DNA of 64,000 bases from Termitidicoccus mucosus (GTDB taxonomy: Bacteria > Verrucomicrobiota > Verrucomicrobiia > Opitutales > Opitutaceae), in the NCBI RefSeq assembly GCF_038725785.1, contig NZ_CP109796.1:1-64000 (forward strand), in the 5' to 3' direction. Every line of letters begins with the position of its first letter. Positions within the stretch are counted from its first letter, which is position 1. Positions 26,501 to 35,759 of this stretch are shown piece by piece. The notes beneath the pieces are model-generated. The model saw only the letters and a program-made list of their open reading frames with translations, ran no database searches and was not told where the DNA came from. A program made the translations under genes and the position numbers.

Positions 26501-26797
26501 ACACTCGGCCGCGGCAAACCGGACTCGCGCCATAAAATCGGGCGAAAGGCTCTTGTAGGCATCGGGCGCATCGCTGAAGACCTGCTCGTAGATAACCACA
26601 CCACCGAAACCGACGCGTTTCATCGCTTCGAGATCCTGCGTGATGCCATGCTCCGTGGTGACGGACTCGCCCCAGAACCACCAAATGGTGGGCTTGGCCG
26701 ATGACGGCGGATTCATGAATGACTCCGGTTCCAAAGCCGCAGCGGGCATGGTTCCAACGAGGGCCAGCAGGCAAGCCAGCAACACACTTATTTTCAT
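23537..26797 (-). CDS. GH106-type alpha-L-rhamnosidase, exported
   Basis: This large exported enzyme (1086 aa) resembles GH106 alpha-L-rhamnosidases, which remove terminal rhamnose from rhamnogalacturonan. Signal peptide: MKISVLLACLLALVGTMPAAA. The early block FMNPPSSAKPTIWWFWGESV followed by DLEAMKRVGFGGVVIYEQVF is the family hallmark. A jelly-roll domain occurs near 1000-1050 (VMLDLGRVETVASVTLNGVD). The ATG at 26797 is chosen so that the signal peptide is N-terminal; an ATG at 26818 would add seven residues. The frame is intact over 3.2 kb. It follows the LacI-type regulator by 78 bases; that gap contains an AT-rich stretch (26834-26860) that could hold its own promoter. Confidence 0.85.
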   Translation of the reverse strand: MKISVLLACLLALVGTMPAAALEPESFMNPPSSAKPTIWWFWGESVTTEHGITQDLEAMKRVGFGGVVIYEQVFSDAPDAYKSLSPDFMARVRFAAAECARLGMSLELNVGPGFVAGGPWITPELGLQRLVSSEIVVFGGRTFSGKLPQPPTMHGFYRDVAVLAYPSPAGNEAAQPPVLTCKPAGLDLATMFARDGKKVRIPPLPKGQPTLIQIDYGRPFTARSIVFAQRPNTKGLIMATQLPGNWSDDNYGQGVHPHPPLGQLEASDDGIHWEFVCTLPQRGLQLDGRQRQTLAFPAKTARFFRLNLHDWGPNKLYKDDDLHIGSVELLGEARIDQWEVKSANYIDFADPDRTPDYAAHEVIDPAKIVDLTNRLNPDGTLVWDAPPGRWTILRFGHTATGASTKHSRPESKGLECDKMSAKAAQVQFDNYVGKILNEVRSVPGARLAGIHIDSAETGSQNWTADFPAQFQARRGYDLRRLLPSMAGRVVGSREQSDRFLTDVRRTCADMIADLYYGEFQRLCHANGMTVMAQAPGIATCLPVDNIQSKGRTDIPMSEFWLSQRDGTLDLKEASSAAHLYGLSLAAAEAFTGSPADVTLTRIKPLADNALALGINYFVVLAYVHQPWDDRKPGVTEDSYYLPYQRHNTWWEYSGGFWNMLARSSHMMRQGQPVIDLLYHLGNDVPLKIFPARMRPAPPDSYDYDVCGDEPLLMAGVKDGRVVMPGGMSYSVLVLAGGDHMTLAAARHLKTLVTQGAVVLATNKPIGSRSLADGAAGDAEVRKIADELWGTGRMGTSGEHATGKGRVVWGRTPAEILNGLGVPKDFEAVFTDQKIIFAHRRTDVEDIYFVANRGVKPATFAGQFRVHGRVPQAWNPETGEITALPGFCAKQNRIEVPLQLEANASLFVVFRDEPAPKKTPPGLVGEIPVLKKLSGPWQVGFQPGTGAPEQLAFPALISWTAHSDSGVRNYSGAATYAKEFDLSAMPDGNVMLDLGRVETVASVTLNGVDLGALWKAPYAVDVTKALRLGKNRLEVKIINTWANRLIADSGLPESQRVSWATFNPYKPSDRLRPSGLLGPVVLRATGK

Positions 26798-26875
26798 TTT
26801 TGTTTCTTTGCGAGGCATGACCGTTTTTGAGCAATATGATGTTAATGCTATATTGTATGCTTTCCGCCCCAGCCA

Positions 26876-28015
26876 TCACTTTGCCTGACCCGGGCCGATG
26901 TTAGAGCTGTGACGGGGTTTGGCTTGGCTGGCGGGGCCATGCCATCGCCGCGATAAAAGTTCGGATGCGCGTACAGTCGGACCATCAATCCATTGCGCAG
27001 GGATAAGCGTGGTCGATGGATGCTCCGAAATACCGTATTCGTTGCGGTAGATTTGCCCGGTAACTTGTTCAATGCCGCGCGCGCCGAGCAACCGGGGCTG
27101 CTGGTCGAGGCCCGCACAGGCTATGCCGGGATTCTGCGTTGTATTCAGGCAAAAATATCCGTGTGTCGTCGCGATTTTTGCACCGCATTCGCGCATCCAA
27201 TCCATGACCTTGGCATCAATGCAGAGCACAACATCAGGATTATGTTCTGTAAACCACGTCGAAAACGCTGCGCGATCAATCACGGGAGCGATAAGCGTGG
27301 GAACTTCCGGGTTATTGTAATCGTAACCGTTTTTGAACATCCAATAGGCGTCACCCCAGCGATGGAGCAGTCGCTCCTCGCCATATTGGTTGAGCACGAG
27401 ACCGGGCCGCCGGTAACCGAGCGCGTGCAGGCGGTGGAGCACCATGTTCATCGCATTGTAATGATTCGGGCAGATACTATGAAACGCGTTCTCGCCGATG
27501 CTATAGTCCGCGTAGACGCCTGCATAACGCGACCAGTCGAAGTTGTTTATAGTGTTGTGGTTTTTCACCGGCAGCAGGAAAACGCCGGATATGCCGCCTT
27601 CATGAAACATGGAAACGAGTTGTTCCTGAGTAGCGGCGCCACTATGGCGGCGGGTCGTGTCGAAAGTTTTTATTTTGAAGCCGAGTTGTGCGGCACGTTC
27701 GCTGGCGCCTTTTACGATTTCACTGATATAGCAAGCCGGACCGAACGGACGGTTTTTCGAACCATCAAGGTCAACGAGAGCAACCACACCCTGAAACGCG
27801 GTTCCTCGTTTGCGGCGCATTCCGGCCATGACTGCTCCGGTAAGCGGATTATGCTGGTAGCCCGCGGCCTTCGCCGCTGCGTGGATGCGTTTGCGGGTTT
27901 CGGCTTTTACGCTCGGTTTGTTGCGCAAGCCTTGCGCGACAGTCGTGTGCGAAAGACCGAGCACGCGGGCGAGATCGCGGACTGATGTGGCGCTTGAGAT
28001 TTCCTTGGGTTTCAC
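26876..28015 (-). CDS. LacI-family transcriptional regulator
   Basis: This 379-aa protein has a LacI-type HTH at about residues 11-32 (VRDLARVLGLSHTTVAQGLR), a hinge helix region (PLTGAVMAGMR) and a periplasmic-binding-like sensor domain. The start is a GTG at 28015. The hinge motif differs from the usual NAxAR sequence. Lying inside the cluster between PL4 and GH106, it probably senses a rhamnogalacturonan-derived sugar and controls the surrounding genes. A C-terminal tail after about 355 (Arg/Ser/Gln-rich) looks unstructured. Operators could not be identified with confidence. Confidence 0.92.
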   Translation of the reverse strand: MKPKEISSATSVRDLARVLGLSHTTVAQGLRNKPSVKAETRKRIHAAAKAAGYQHNPLTGAVMAGMRRKRGTAFQGVVALVDLDGSKNRPFGPACYISEIVKGASERAAQLGFKIKTFDTTRRHSGAATQEQLVSMFHEGGISGVFLLPVKNHNTINNFDWSRYAGVYADYSIGENAFHSICPNHYNAMNMVLHRLHALGYRRPGLVLNQYGEERLLHRWGDAYWMFKNGYDYNNPEVPTLIAPVIDRAAFSTWFTEHNPDVVLCIDAKVMDWMRECGAKIATTHGYFCLNTTQNPGIACAGLDQQPRLLGARGIEQVTGQIYRNEYGISEHPSTTLIPAQWIDGPTVRASELLSRRWHGPASQAKPRHSSNIGPGQAK

Positions 28016-28040
28016 GTTAAGGTTTGGCTACACGGTGTTT

Positions 28041-29930
28041 TTATGGCGTGGCTAATCGTGTGCCTGCGGCTTCCAATCGCAGATAGTCGTATTGTGTGGT
28101 TCCTGTCTTGCCCTTTCCCATTACTTGCGAAATGGCGATGGTATTCGTGCCTCGCTTTAACAATCCGGGCGGAATTGCTATGCGTGTTTCCGCGAATGGG
28201 CCATGGCTGCCCAGGCGAATCGGCGCATGGGCGGGGTGCGGCGTTTTATACGTGCCTATCTGCGTTCCGTTGACGGTGACCATCAACGTGCTTTCCGAGG
28301 ACGCCAATGCGATATACAACGATGCCGGCGCATCTTTGGCAGGCTTGTCGGCCAGCGAGAATTTGATCGTCCATGGCGCCGGCCCGAACTGCGCATAATT
28401 CCAATCCTTGCGCCAATCGCTCTTGCCCACGGTGTAAGTCAAACCGCTTTCGGACTCGGATCTGGATTTGGCGAACGTCGCCCACTGCGTATAATTAAAG
28501 GCGCCGTTGTGAAATTCTTGGGAATCGCGGTCGGGGATGCCGATTTCCCACAGTGTGTCCGCCACCCGCGGCGGCGTCCACAGCACAGTGCCCACATCCA
28601 GCGCCTTGCCCGCGCTCACTTCGATATTCGCTTGCTTAAAGGTGCCGATATTTCCCGCGCCAAAGGCCCACAGATGGTAAACGCCGGGGAGCACGTGCGG
28701 AATGCTGAAGCGTCCGTCCGCAGACGTTTTTACCCAGAATTGATACGTTCTGCCCTGCAACTGGAAATCGGTGCCGTTGTCGTCCGGCGCCAAGCCTATC
28801 CATGCGCCAGCGGCTGTCGCCGCAGGGTTGCCGCCATCGCTCACCTTCAATGTGCCACTGACCGTGCCCCGCCCCGATTCCTGCACATAATCAGCATTCT
28901 TGAACCAGCTGTAAGGCCACGCTGACCGTTCGGCCACCGCTTGCGCCTGTGCGTCGTGCCACAGCGATTCAACGACTTTGGATGACGAATCGGAGGCCGC
29001 ACCCTGATAACTGTTCGCATAGACAAAGAACGGGCCGTAGGTCTTTTTGAAGACGCTGCCGGCCGCCATGGACAACTTGGTGCCTTGGCTATAGTGCGAA
29101 CCATTGAGCATATTCAACAGCGCATGGTTCATGTGTCCGGTCAGCTCCCGCTTCATGGGGCCGCCGTTGTAATACTCATGGCTGGGAATCGTCATCCAGA
29201 TGCCTACGCGTTTGCTGGTGCTGCTCCAGCCCCACACGTTGAGGTCGCCCAGGTCCGCGCTGTAGGAGTATTTGCATTCGAACTGGCCTGCGTAAATGCC
29301 GCTGGTCAGCAAGGTCACCTCCTTTGGCGCACCCTCCACCGGCACGGAGGCGACCATGTCTTCCAATGTCGGCATTTTTCTCTGGCGCAGAGCATCGACA
29401 CTGAGCCAGTCGAAGAGGGGACTGATATATGCGTTCGAGCGCCATTCGCCGACGTCGGTGCGGGGGTAGGACGCAGGGTGGTTCAGCATGGCAGTCGCGT
29501 AATAGCCCTGCGTGCCGCGTTTCAGGCTGTAATAGATGTCAACATCCATGGCCGCGTCGGCGGACTTGCCGGACCAGGGGCTGTGGACCTTCACTTCCGC
29601 ATAATCGCCATGGTTGGAGGCGGGATCGGCAGTCACCATCGCCGTGCCGTGCGGCCCTCCATAGGCCGGCGTGTTCCAACTCCAGTAGAATCTGCCGCCG
29701 CCGTGACCGCCCTCGAACAGGTTCATGCCTTGATATATAAAGCTCCTGACGGAGGCATCCGTCTTGTTGATGCGAATCGCCACGATTCCATTGTCGAGAA
29801 CAATGCTGTCGCCCTCATCCTTGAGCGACACGTCGGGGCCGTTCCCGCTGCCGCCACCGGGGACGTTGGCAAAACAAATGCTTGATGCCAGCATGCACGC
29901 GGCGACAAGAACAACTCGGATTATTTTCAT
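28041..29930 (-). CDS. PL4 rhamnogalacturonan lyase, exported
   Basis: This 629-aa secreted protein has the three-domain plan of PL4 rhamnogalacturonate lyases. A catalytic beta-sandwich covers about residues 25-330 (DNGIVAIRINKTDASVRSFI, HPASYPRTDVGEWR). A fibronectin-like module follows at about 345-430 (RGTVSGTLKVSDGG). A C-terminal carbohydrate-binding jelly roll covers about 435-629 (LWEIGIPDRDSQEF, TIKFSLADKPA). It cleaves the rhamnose-galacturonic acid backbone by beta-elimination. The start at 29930 gives a signal peptide (MKIIRVVLVAACMLASSICF). It is 50 bases downstream of the PL11-GH42 gene. A much larger homologue begins at 49548. Confidence 0.92.
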   Translation of the reverse strand: MKIIRVVLVAACMLASSICFANVPGGGSGNGPDVSLKDEGDSIVLDNGIVAIRINKTDASVRSFIYQGMNLFEGGHGGGRFYWSWNTPAYGGPHGTAMVTADPASNHGDYAEVKVHSPWSGKSADAAMDVDIYYSLKRGTQGYYATAMLNHPASYPRTDVGEWRSNAYISPLFDWLSVDALRQRKMPTLEDMVASVPVEGAPKEVTLLTSGIYAGQFECKYSYSADLGDLNVWGWSSTSKRVGIWMTIPSHEYYNGGPMKRELTGHMNHALLNMLNGSHYSQGTKLSMAAGSVFKKTYGPFFVYANSYQGAASDSSSKVVESLWHDAQAQAVAERSAWPYSWFKNADYVQESGRGTVSGTLKVSDGGNPAATAAGAWIGLAPDDNGTDFQLQGRTYQFWVKTSADGRFSIPHVLPGVYHLWAFGAGNIGTFKQANIEVSAGKALDVGTVLWTPPRVADTLWEIGIPDRDSQEFHNGAFNYTQWATFAKSRSESESGLTYTVGKSDWRKDWNYAQFGPAPWTIKFSLADKPAKDAPASLYIALASSESTLMVTVNGTQIGTYKTPHPAHAPIRLGSHGPFAETRIAIPPGLLKRGTNTIAISQVMGKGKTGTTQYDYLRLEAAGTRLATP

Positions 29931-29980
29931 GTGTCTTTGAATATGGGTTATTAATCGTATTTTGCGCGTCAGGCTTGGTC

Positions 29981-32275
29981 TCATTCGAGGACCTCGACTC
30001 CATTGGATTCGAGCTGGAGTTTGCCGCTCCAACTCTTGCCGGACAGGACGCCCTTTTTCTGTCCCTCGATGTCGATCTCGACCGACTTGCGGTTGGTGTT
30101 GACGTAGAGGATGCGACCGTTGACGACGCGGGCATAGACGCCCTCCGGCGTCACCGGGCCGCGCTTGATGCCGAGTTCCTGATAGAGCTGGCGGTAAAGG
30201 GGTTGGAGGACGGACGGCTGGGTTTGGGCGGCGACGTAGATCGCCTTGCCTTTGCCGAAGCGGTTGACCGTGACAACCGGAGGTGATCCCTCGATGCCGG
30301 AGAAGCGTGCCAAGACTTCCGCCGTGGACGCTTCGAGCACTTCGTGGAAGTTGATAGAGGTCTTGAATTCGACGCCGTTGATGGCGCCGGTCAGCGGACT
30401 CGGATTATTGTAGAACTCATGGGTTTTTAGGCCGAAAACGTCGCTGAGATTGCCCGGCAGAGGCGTGTTATACCATTGGTTGTTCTCGGTGACCTTCGCC
30501 GACGATGCCGTCATGACGACCGTGCCGCCGTCCCTGACGTAATTGCGCACAGCGTCGGTGGCCGCCTTGCCCATCAGATATTCGCCGGGGATGACGAGCA
30601 GCTTATACCGGCTGAGGTTTTCATGGCCGATGTTGATCACGTCCACATCGATATTGTCATTATACAACGGCGCATACGAATTGTGCTTATGATCCATGTA
30701 GGGCGTCGTATAGTAAGATTTGACCCTGTCCGCCGCCTGCCTCGATTCCCATGAATAGGAGATGGCGATTTCGGGATTCATCTCGCGCGGAAAGCCCAGT
30801 TTCTGCATCGTCTGAAACTCGCTGGAGATGACGATCCATTCATCGAGTTTCCATGATGGAGTGTCGTCGTGGTCGAGGAGGCCAAAGATAGTCTGTTCCT
30901 CACCGCCGAGGTGGCTGTTGAAAGTCCATGCCAGCACGGCTTGCCCGCCGTTCAGCAGGCCCAAATAACTGAGCATACGCGAGCGGCCCTTTTCGCCATA
31001 AAATCCATCACCGCCCGCCTGAAATTCGTTGAACCAGACCGGGGCTGACATCGCACCCTTCATCATCATGGTCTCGAACGCGCCATGGAGCGGATTGGTT
31101 GCGTAGTATCCAAAGGCGCCATGCGTGGCGTATTGGCGGTAGCTCGACAGCCAATCGAAGCCGAGACGCGGCCCGTCGGGCCACAGATTCGAGAGTGCGG
31201 GCTTGGAGGGCGCATGGTTTTGGCGGATGGATTCGAGGTCTTTCAACAGATTAATTGCCGCGTCAGACCAGAACCGGCGCATGTCGAGATAGCGCTCGTT
31301 GGGACTGGAGCCATCCGGCATGCGGATCTGATCCCAGTCGGTGATGTTGCGCGACCAGCGTTGCGTCGCCCACGCCTTGTTCAGGACCGGCAGGTCGCCG
31401 TATTTTACCTTCAGCCAGCCGATGAAACGCTGTCGGGCAGGCTCCGAGAACGACCTGTAACCGTTGCCCATTTCGTTGTTGTAGCCGATGGCGATGACGG
31501 CCGGGTGATTGCCATAACGCCGGGTAAATATATCGGCGAAGCGGTGCAGCAACCGGCGGTAATCCGGATCGGAAATATCGACCATATACCGCCTGGCCGG
31601 GTAAAGCGCCGTGCCGTCTTCCTTGGCGAGCGTGGCACCCGGATACTCCTGATGCAGCCATTGGGGGGCGATTGAGCCGCCGATATCGAGGACGACCTTG
31701 ATCCCCGCCGCCTGCATCTGGTCCATGACCGAATCAAATGCCTCGAAGGTGAACTCACCGTTTCTCGGCTCGTAATAATCCCAGGACAAGTCGCCCATGC
31801 GCACGACCTGCAATCCCGCCTTTTTCATGCAGGCGATGTCGAGCTTGATCTGCCCGGGCGAGCGATCCACCGGCTGGTAGTTGACTCCGACAAATAGCTG
31901 GCCTTGGCCCGCCCAGTCCGCCCGGTTCTTCGCTTGCGGCGACACATTGAGGCCGCCCACGGTCAATTTCCGGGTGATGATTTTCGGAGCCGGCGGCGTT
32001 TTCATGCCGTCGCCGAGATAGAAGCTCGGATGCGGCGGCTGATTATACGCGGTGTTTTGCCAAGCAATGGCGACGCGATACTGGGAGTCGTGCATGAGCG
32101 TCACCAACCGTTGCTCGGTGGGATACGGCGTCGCGTAGATGCGCAGCGATTGATGATCCGCCGCCGCCCAGATCACCTCTTCGCGCCAGTCGCCAAGAAT
32201 GTCCCCGCTGAGCACGGGCGCGCCCTTCGCAACCACACCATCCCCAGTCAGCAAACGCTCGGAGGCGCTGCTCCC
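29981..32275 (-). CDS. GH42 beta-galactosidase portion of a PL11-GH42 fusion
   Basis: This frame first reads the last 110 or so residues of a PL11 lyase (SGDILGDWREEVIWAAADHQ, AIAWQNTAYNQPPHPSFYLG). It then runs without a break into a complete GH42 beta-galactosidase (LFVGVNYQPVDRSPGQIKLD, VVRMGDLSWDYYEPRNGEF). The acid/base Glu is in GYNNEMGNGY and the nucleophile Glu in VWFNEFQAGG. The trimerisation domain (YKLLVIPGEYLMGKAATDAV) and C-terminal beta domain are also present. It has no separate start or signal peptide, so it depends on the upstream PL11 frame from which it is separated by a one-base shift near 32,268-32,277. Intact, the fusion would couple backbone cleavage with galactan side-chain trimming. 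Confidence 0.85.
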   Translation of the reverse strand, partial: GSSASERLLTGDGVVAKGAPVLSGDILGDWREEVIWAAADHQSLRIYATPYPTEQRLVTLMHDSQYRVAIAWQNTAYNQPPHPSFYLGDGMKTPPAPKIITRKLTVGGLNVSPQAKNRADWAGQGQLFVGVNYQPVDRSPGQIKLDIACMKKAGLQVVRMGDLSWDYYEPRNGEFTFEAFDSVMDQMQAAGIKVVLDIGGSIAPQWLHQEYPGATLAKEDGTALYPARRYMVDISDPDYRRLLHRFADIFTRRYGNHPAVIAIGYNNEMGNGYRSFSEPARQRFIGWLKVKYGDLPVLNKAWATQRWSRNITDWDQIRMPDGSSPNERYLDMRRFWSDAAINLLKDLESIRQNHAPSKPALSNLWPDGPRLGFDWLSSYRQYATHGAFGYYATNPLHGAFETMMMKGAMSAPVWFNEFQAGGDGFYGEKGRSRMLSYLGLLNGGQAVLAWTFNSHLGGEEQTIFGLLDHDDTPSWKLDEWIVISSEFQTMQKLGFPREMNPEIAISYSWESRQAADRVKSYYTTPYMDHKHNSYAPLYNDNIDVDVINIGHENLSRYKLLVIPGEYLMGKAATDAVRNYVRDGGTVVMTASSAKVTENNQWYNTPLPGNLSDVFGLKTHEFYNNPSPLTGAINGVEFKTSINFHEVLEASTAEVLARFSGIEGSPPVVTVNRFGKGKAIYVAAQTQPSVLQPLYRQLYQELGIKRGPVTPEGVYARVVNGRILYVNTNRKSVEIDIEGQKKGVLSGKSWSGKLQLESNGVEVLE

Positions 32276-33935
32276 GCCAATTCCACTTGTTGATGATGGT
32301 GTTCTCAAGTTGCTCGCGCAGGAGATCGCCATCCCACCAGATTGCGAATTTGTTCGTTTCCGGCTTGATCGTGCCGATTGAGTTGCCCTTCACGTCGCGC
32401 ACATGGTCATCCGTCGCGCTCCAAGATTCCGCCCCAGGGTAACGCGGGTCGATGTCCATGATGATGCCGCGTCCATTGTCGCGGTCGCCGGAGGCGGTCC
32501 ACAAAATCTTACCGGTTGCGAGGTCGATCATCGCCGTGACTATGCCTCCATTTTTGGAGGGCTGTTCGTGGACTCCGAACCGCGCAAGCCCCCGATTTGA
32601 CGGGTCAAAGTCGCCGACGTGAAGAGCGTCGCCGTGTCGCAGTCCGGCCGACCAGAATCCGGTGCCGTTGTCGTCGAGGACCATCGATCCGTAGATGATC
32701 TCGTCGCGCCCGTCGCCGTCGATATCGGCGATGCTGAGTTGGTGGTTGCCTTGTCCGTCGTAGGCTTCGTTGCCGGACGTTGCGCTGTCGAACGCCCAGC
32801 GTTTTGTCAGTTTCCCGTCACGCCAATCCCATGCCGCGATTGTCGAACGCGCATAGTAACCGCGCGCCATGATGATGCTGGGACGCTGTCCGTCGAGATA
32901 GGCGGTGCCCGCAAGGAACCGGTCGGATCGGTTGGCGTAGCCATCACCCCAGATCTCTTTCAATTGCTCTGCCGTCGGCGCATCCGTGCGCGGATCGCGT
33001 GCCGGCCAGTAAGGTTCGCTGGCCAAGGCCTCGCCGGTCAGTCCATCAAAAATCGTTAGATACTCAGGGCCTTTCATGATGCGTCCCTGCAAAGGGGCGA
33101 CCATGCGCCCATCGGCCTTTACCACGCCACCGGTCTTGTCGGTTGATGGTGTCTCGCCTCCGGGTTCCCGCCAGTCGGCGTTAGGGTCACCGAGGATCTT
33201 GCCGGTGCCATCTACAGTCCCGTCGCTTGTCCGCACTGCCATTTCCGCGCGCCCGTCTCCATCGTAATCGTAAGCCTGAAACTGCGTGTAGTGCGCTCCG
33301 GCGCGGATATTGCGGCCCAAATTGATCCGCCACAAGCGCTCGCCGTCCAGTGTATAGGCGTCGATATAGACCTCGCCAGTATAGCCATCGAAGGCGTTAT
33401 CCTTGGAATTGGCAGGGTCCCATTTCAGGATGATTTCGTAACGACCATCGCCGTCCAGATCGGCGACACTGGCCTCGTTGGCCGAATAGTCATAGCGCTC
33501 CCCGGTCGGTGTGACGCCGCCGGGAGGGCGTTGGATGGGGACGCTGAGATAGCCGCTCGCCCAAACCGCAACCGGCCCGCTCGTCTCGATGTCTTTCCCC
33601 TCGACGCGGGTTCGGATCACATAGGTCGATTGCAGCGTTCCGGCTTTATCAATGATGTTTGTGCCTCCGCCCAAGGGGCGGGCATTTATCTTTTTGCCGT
33701 CTCGATAGACGTCGAATTCCGTCTTTGGCGCATCTGTCGCCAGCAGGCGCCAGCTCACCAGATTACCACCGTCTTTGGCCGGCACGGCTACCGCGCCTCG
33801 GTCCAGAGATTCCATCCAGCGTGGAGCCGGTTCCGCGCTTAATCCCGAGAGAAGTCCGAGTGTCGCCGCACTCAAGAGCAAACCTTGGCGCAGTCTGTAT
33901 TTGCATATCGAAATCATATATTTCATACCTTTCAT
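32266..33935 (-). pseudogene. PL11 rhamnogalacturonan lyase, 5' part, frameshifted
   Basis: This is a PL11 lyase (YesW/YesX type), an eight-blade propeller that cleaves the rhamnogalacturonan I backbone. It has a signal peptide (KYRLRQGLLLSAATLGLLSG) and blades with calcium loops such as ADLDGDGRYEIILKWDPANS, YDYDGDGRAEMAV and ADIDGDGRDEIIYG. The catalytic frame reaches IWWDGDLLREQLENTIINKW and then shifts: +1 base near 32,268-32,277. The out-of-frame tail would stop at 32,043. The missing blade and a GH42 domain continue in the next frame. The ATG at 33935 is chosen because AGGAGG lies 12 bases upstream; ATGs at 33926 and 33917 are alternatives. Confidence 0.85.
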
Positions 33936-33947
33936 TTTTATATATGC

Positions 33948-33953
33948 CCTCCT
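33948..33953 (-). promoter_or_regulatory. Ribosome binding site of the PL11 gene
   Basis: A perfect AGGAGG on the minus strand lies 12 bases before the ATG at 33935. It is one of the few clear Shine-Dalgarno sequences in the cluster and decides between three closely spaced in-frame ATGs. Confidence 0.7.
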
Positions 33954-34054
33954 TTCACAAGACGAGAGGACATCGGCCCCATGCGGAGACATGCGAAAGA
34001 TAAGGCGGCCCGTGACCCGCCAAACGGATCGACGCTTATCCGTCTATTTTTATA

Positions 34055-35704
34055 TTATTTATAGCGATAGAGTTTGATTTTCTGGATGCCAAACTTCTCC
34101 GGCGGCAGACGAAGATAGCGTCCTTGGCCGCTTTCATCGCCATTGAGCCAGCGACCGCCGACCCACTTGCCATCGGCAAATTCACCTTCGACGATCTGTT
34201 CGATGCCGACCCGATAACCTGATTTGGCGGCATCCGCGAACCTTATGATTACGCCCCTGCCGGCGGCCAGAAATTCATCCTTGCCGGTCTGGATGATCAG
34301 GCCGCCATGGGCGGCGATATCCTGTGTCTCTTTCGGGGTCCTGGAATCGACCATGGAAACCGTGAGCGTGTATCCACCCAGATCGAATATGCGCGGCTTT
34401 TCGTCCAGCACGCCTTCATAACTCAGCGGTGCCCTGAAGCCGCGAATGGTGCCCCTGCCCTGATGGGCGAGAATGATCGGCGCGATTTGATGCAGCACCC
34501 GGAATGCGTCCGTCAGGGCATGGGTTGAGGGATTGGGCAGCGTTTCAATGTGAAATGGCGCAAAACCGATGCCCTCCAGTTCGCCCAGAGTATAAAACGC
34601 GTTGCCGCCGGCGTCGGTCCTGCCGGCCCGATTGGCTTCGGGAACGAACACGGGATTGTCGGGGCGCTTGAACTGATCGGCCCAGTAAACATAGTTCGGG
34701 AAATAGGCGTCGAGGCCGATCAGGTCTATATCCGGACCTCCTGCTTTCCAGATGTCGAACACATGGGGAATGGGGCCGGCGCTTGGATACTGACCGGGCT
34801 TTTGGTCGGGACGATTAAGCGCCCCGTTGACATACATCGGCAGGTCGTAGGCCGCCTTGCCAGCCTTGGTCAGTTCATTGGCGAAGACCGAAAACCCCCA
34901 GGCCTGAAAGATTTCCTGCGCCTCGATACTGTCGCCAAAGACCTCCGACCACGTCCCTGCGGTTTTATAGCCCTTGTCGGCCCAGACGGCGCGGACATAG
35001 GGATGAAGGCTCGATTTGTTCTTTTGCAGGTAATCGATCAGGGACTTCGGAACATTGCCCTCAAAGGCTGCCTGCGCCTGGGGGCTGTAATCGCGCACGA
35101 CCGGCAGCATGCCGATCTCGTTTTCAACCTGCACCATGACGACAGTGTGATTTTTATCGAACGTCTTCAGGTGAGCCATCAGGGCTCCGAATGCACGCTG
35201 GTTAGCCTTTAATGTATCCGGATCGTAGGGACTCAGGATGTCTTGCGGCACGCCTTTGTTGTCCTGGGCCTTCGCATAGGTTTTATAGTCGTGCTTGATA
35301 TAGGGTGGCGCGTAGCTGGACATCGAATTTTTCCACGCACCGAACCACAACAAGACCACCTTCATATTATTGGCCTCGGCCTGCTGGACCAAACCTTCGA
35401 GCGGCGCGAAATCATAGACTCCTTCCGTTGGCTCAATCTGGTCCCATTCGACCGGGGCAATGACCGTATTCAGGCCGATGGTCTTGAACGTCCCCCAATG
35501 AGTGTTCAGATACTTGAGGTCCGAGGCGGTCGAGTTGCCGAGTTCGCCGCCCAGAATCAACATGGGTTTGCCATCGACGATCAGTTGCGTGACCGTGCCC
35601 TGCTTTTTCAGATGCGGCGCGTCGGCGGCGACAGCGCCGGGGGACGCGGCCACGGCAAGGCCGGCGAATACCATAGTTGCTATGTGGAATCGTGTTTTTT
35701 TCAT
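34055..35704 (-). CDS. GH35-like beta-galactosidase, exported
   Basis: This 549-aa exported enzyme has a signal peptide at about 1-32 (ends VAAD) and a GH35-type TIM barrel. The acid/base Glu is in MVQVENEIGM and the nucleophile Glu in VFVPEANRAG. A C-terminal beta domain of the DUF5597 type follows (about 400-549). It should release beta-linked galactose from oligosaccharides. Start at the ATG at 35704; the longer frame reads back into the TonB receptor. It is 55 bases downstream of the receptor stop and 119 bases upstream of the PL11 start. The reading frame is intact, unlike both neighbours. Confidence 0.9.
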   Translation of the reverse strand: MKKTRFHIATMVFAGLAVAASPGAVAADAPHLKKQGTVTQLIVDGKPMLILGGELGNSTASDLKYLNTHWGTFKTIGLNTVIAPVEWDQIEPTEGVYDFAPLEGLVQQAEANNMKVVLLWFGAWKNSMSSYAPPYIKHDYKTYAKAQDNKGVPQDILSPYDPDTLKANQRAFGALMAHLKTFDKNHTVVMVQVENEIGMLPVVRDYSPQAQAAFEGNVPKSLIDYLQKNKSSLHPYVRAVWADKGYKTAGTWSEVFGDSIEAQEIFQAWGFSVFANELTKAGKAAYDLPMYVNGALNRPDQKPGQYPSAGPIPHVFDIWKAGGPDIDLIGLDAYFPNYVYWADQFKRPDNPVFVPEANRAGRTDAGGNAFYTLGELEGIGFAPFHIETLPNPSTHALTDAFRVLHQIAPIILAHQGRGTIRGFRAPLSYEGVLDEKPRIFDLGGYTLTVSMVDSRTPKETQDIAAHGGLIIQTGKDEFLAAGRGVIIRFADAAKSGYRVGIEQIVEGEFADGKWVGGRWLNGDESGQGRYLRLPPEKFGIQKIKLYRYK

Positions 35705-35759
35705 GATTGAGGTGTCGGATTGGCTGAAGTTTATCGAAGTGATTTGGAGCTCGTTTCGA

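Noticed and set aside
26834-26860. LacI operator upstream of GH106
   Set aside because: The AT-rich stretch has only weak dyad symmetry and no central CG typical of LacI-family operators.
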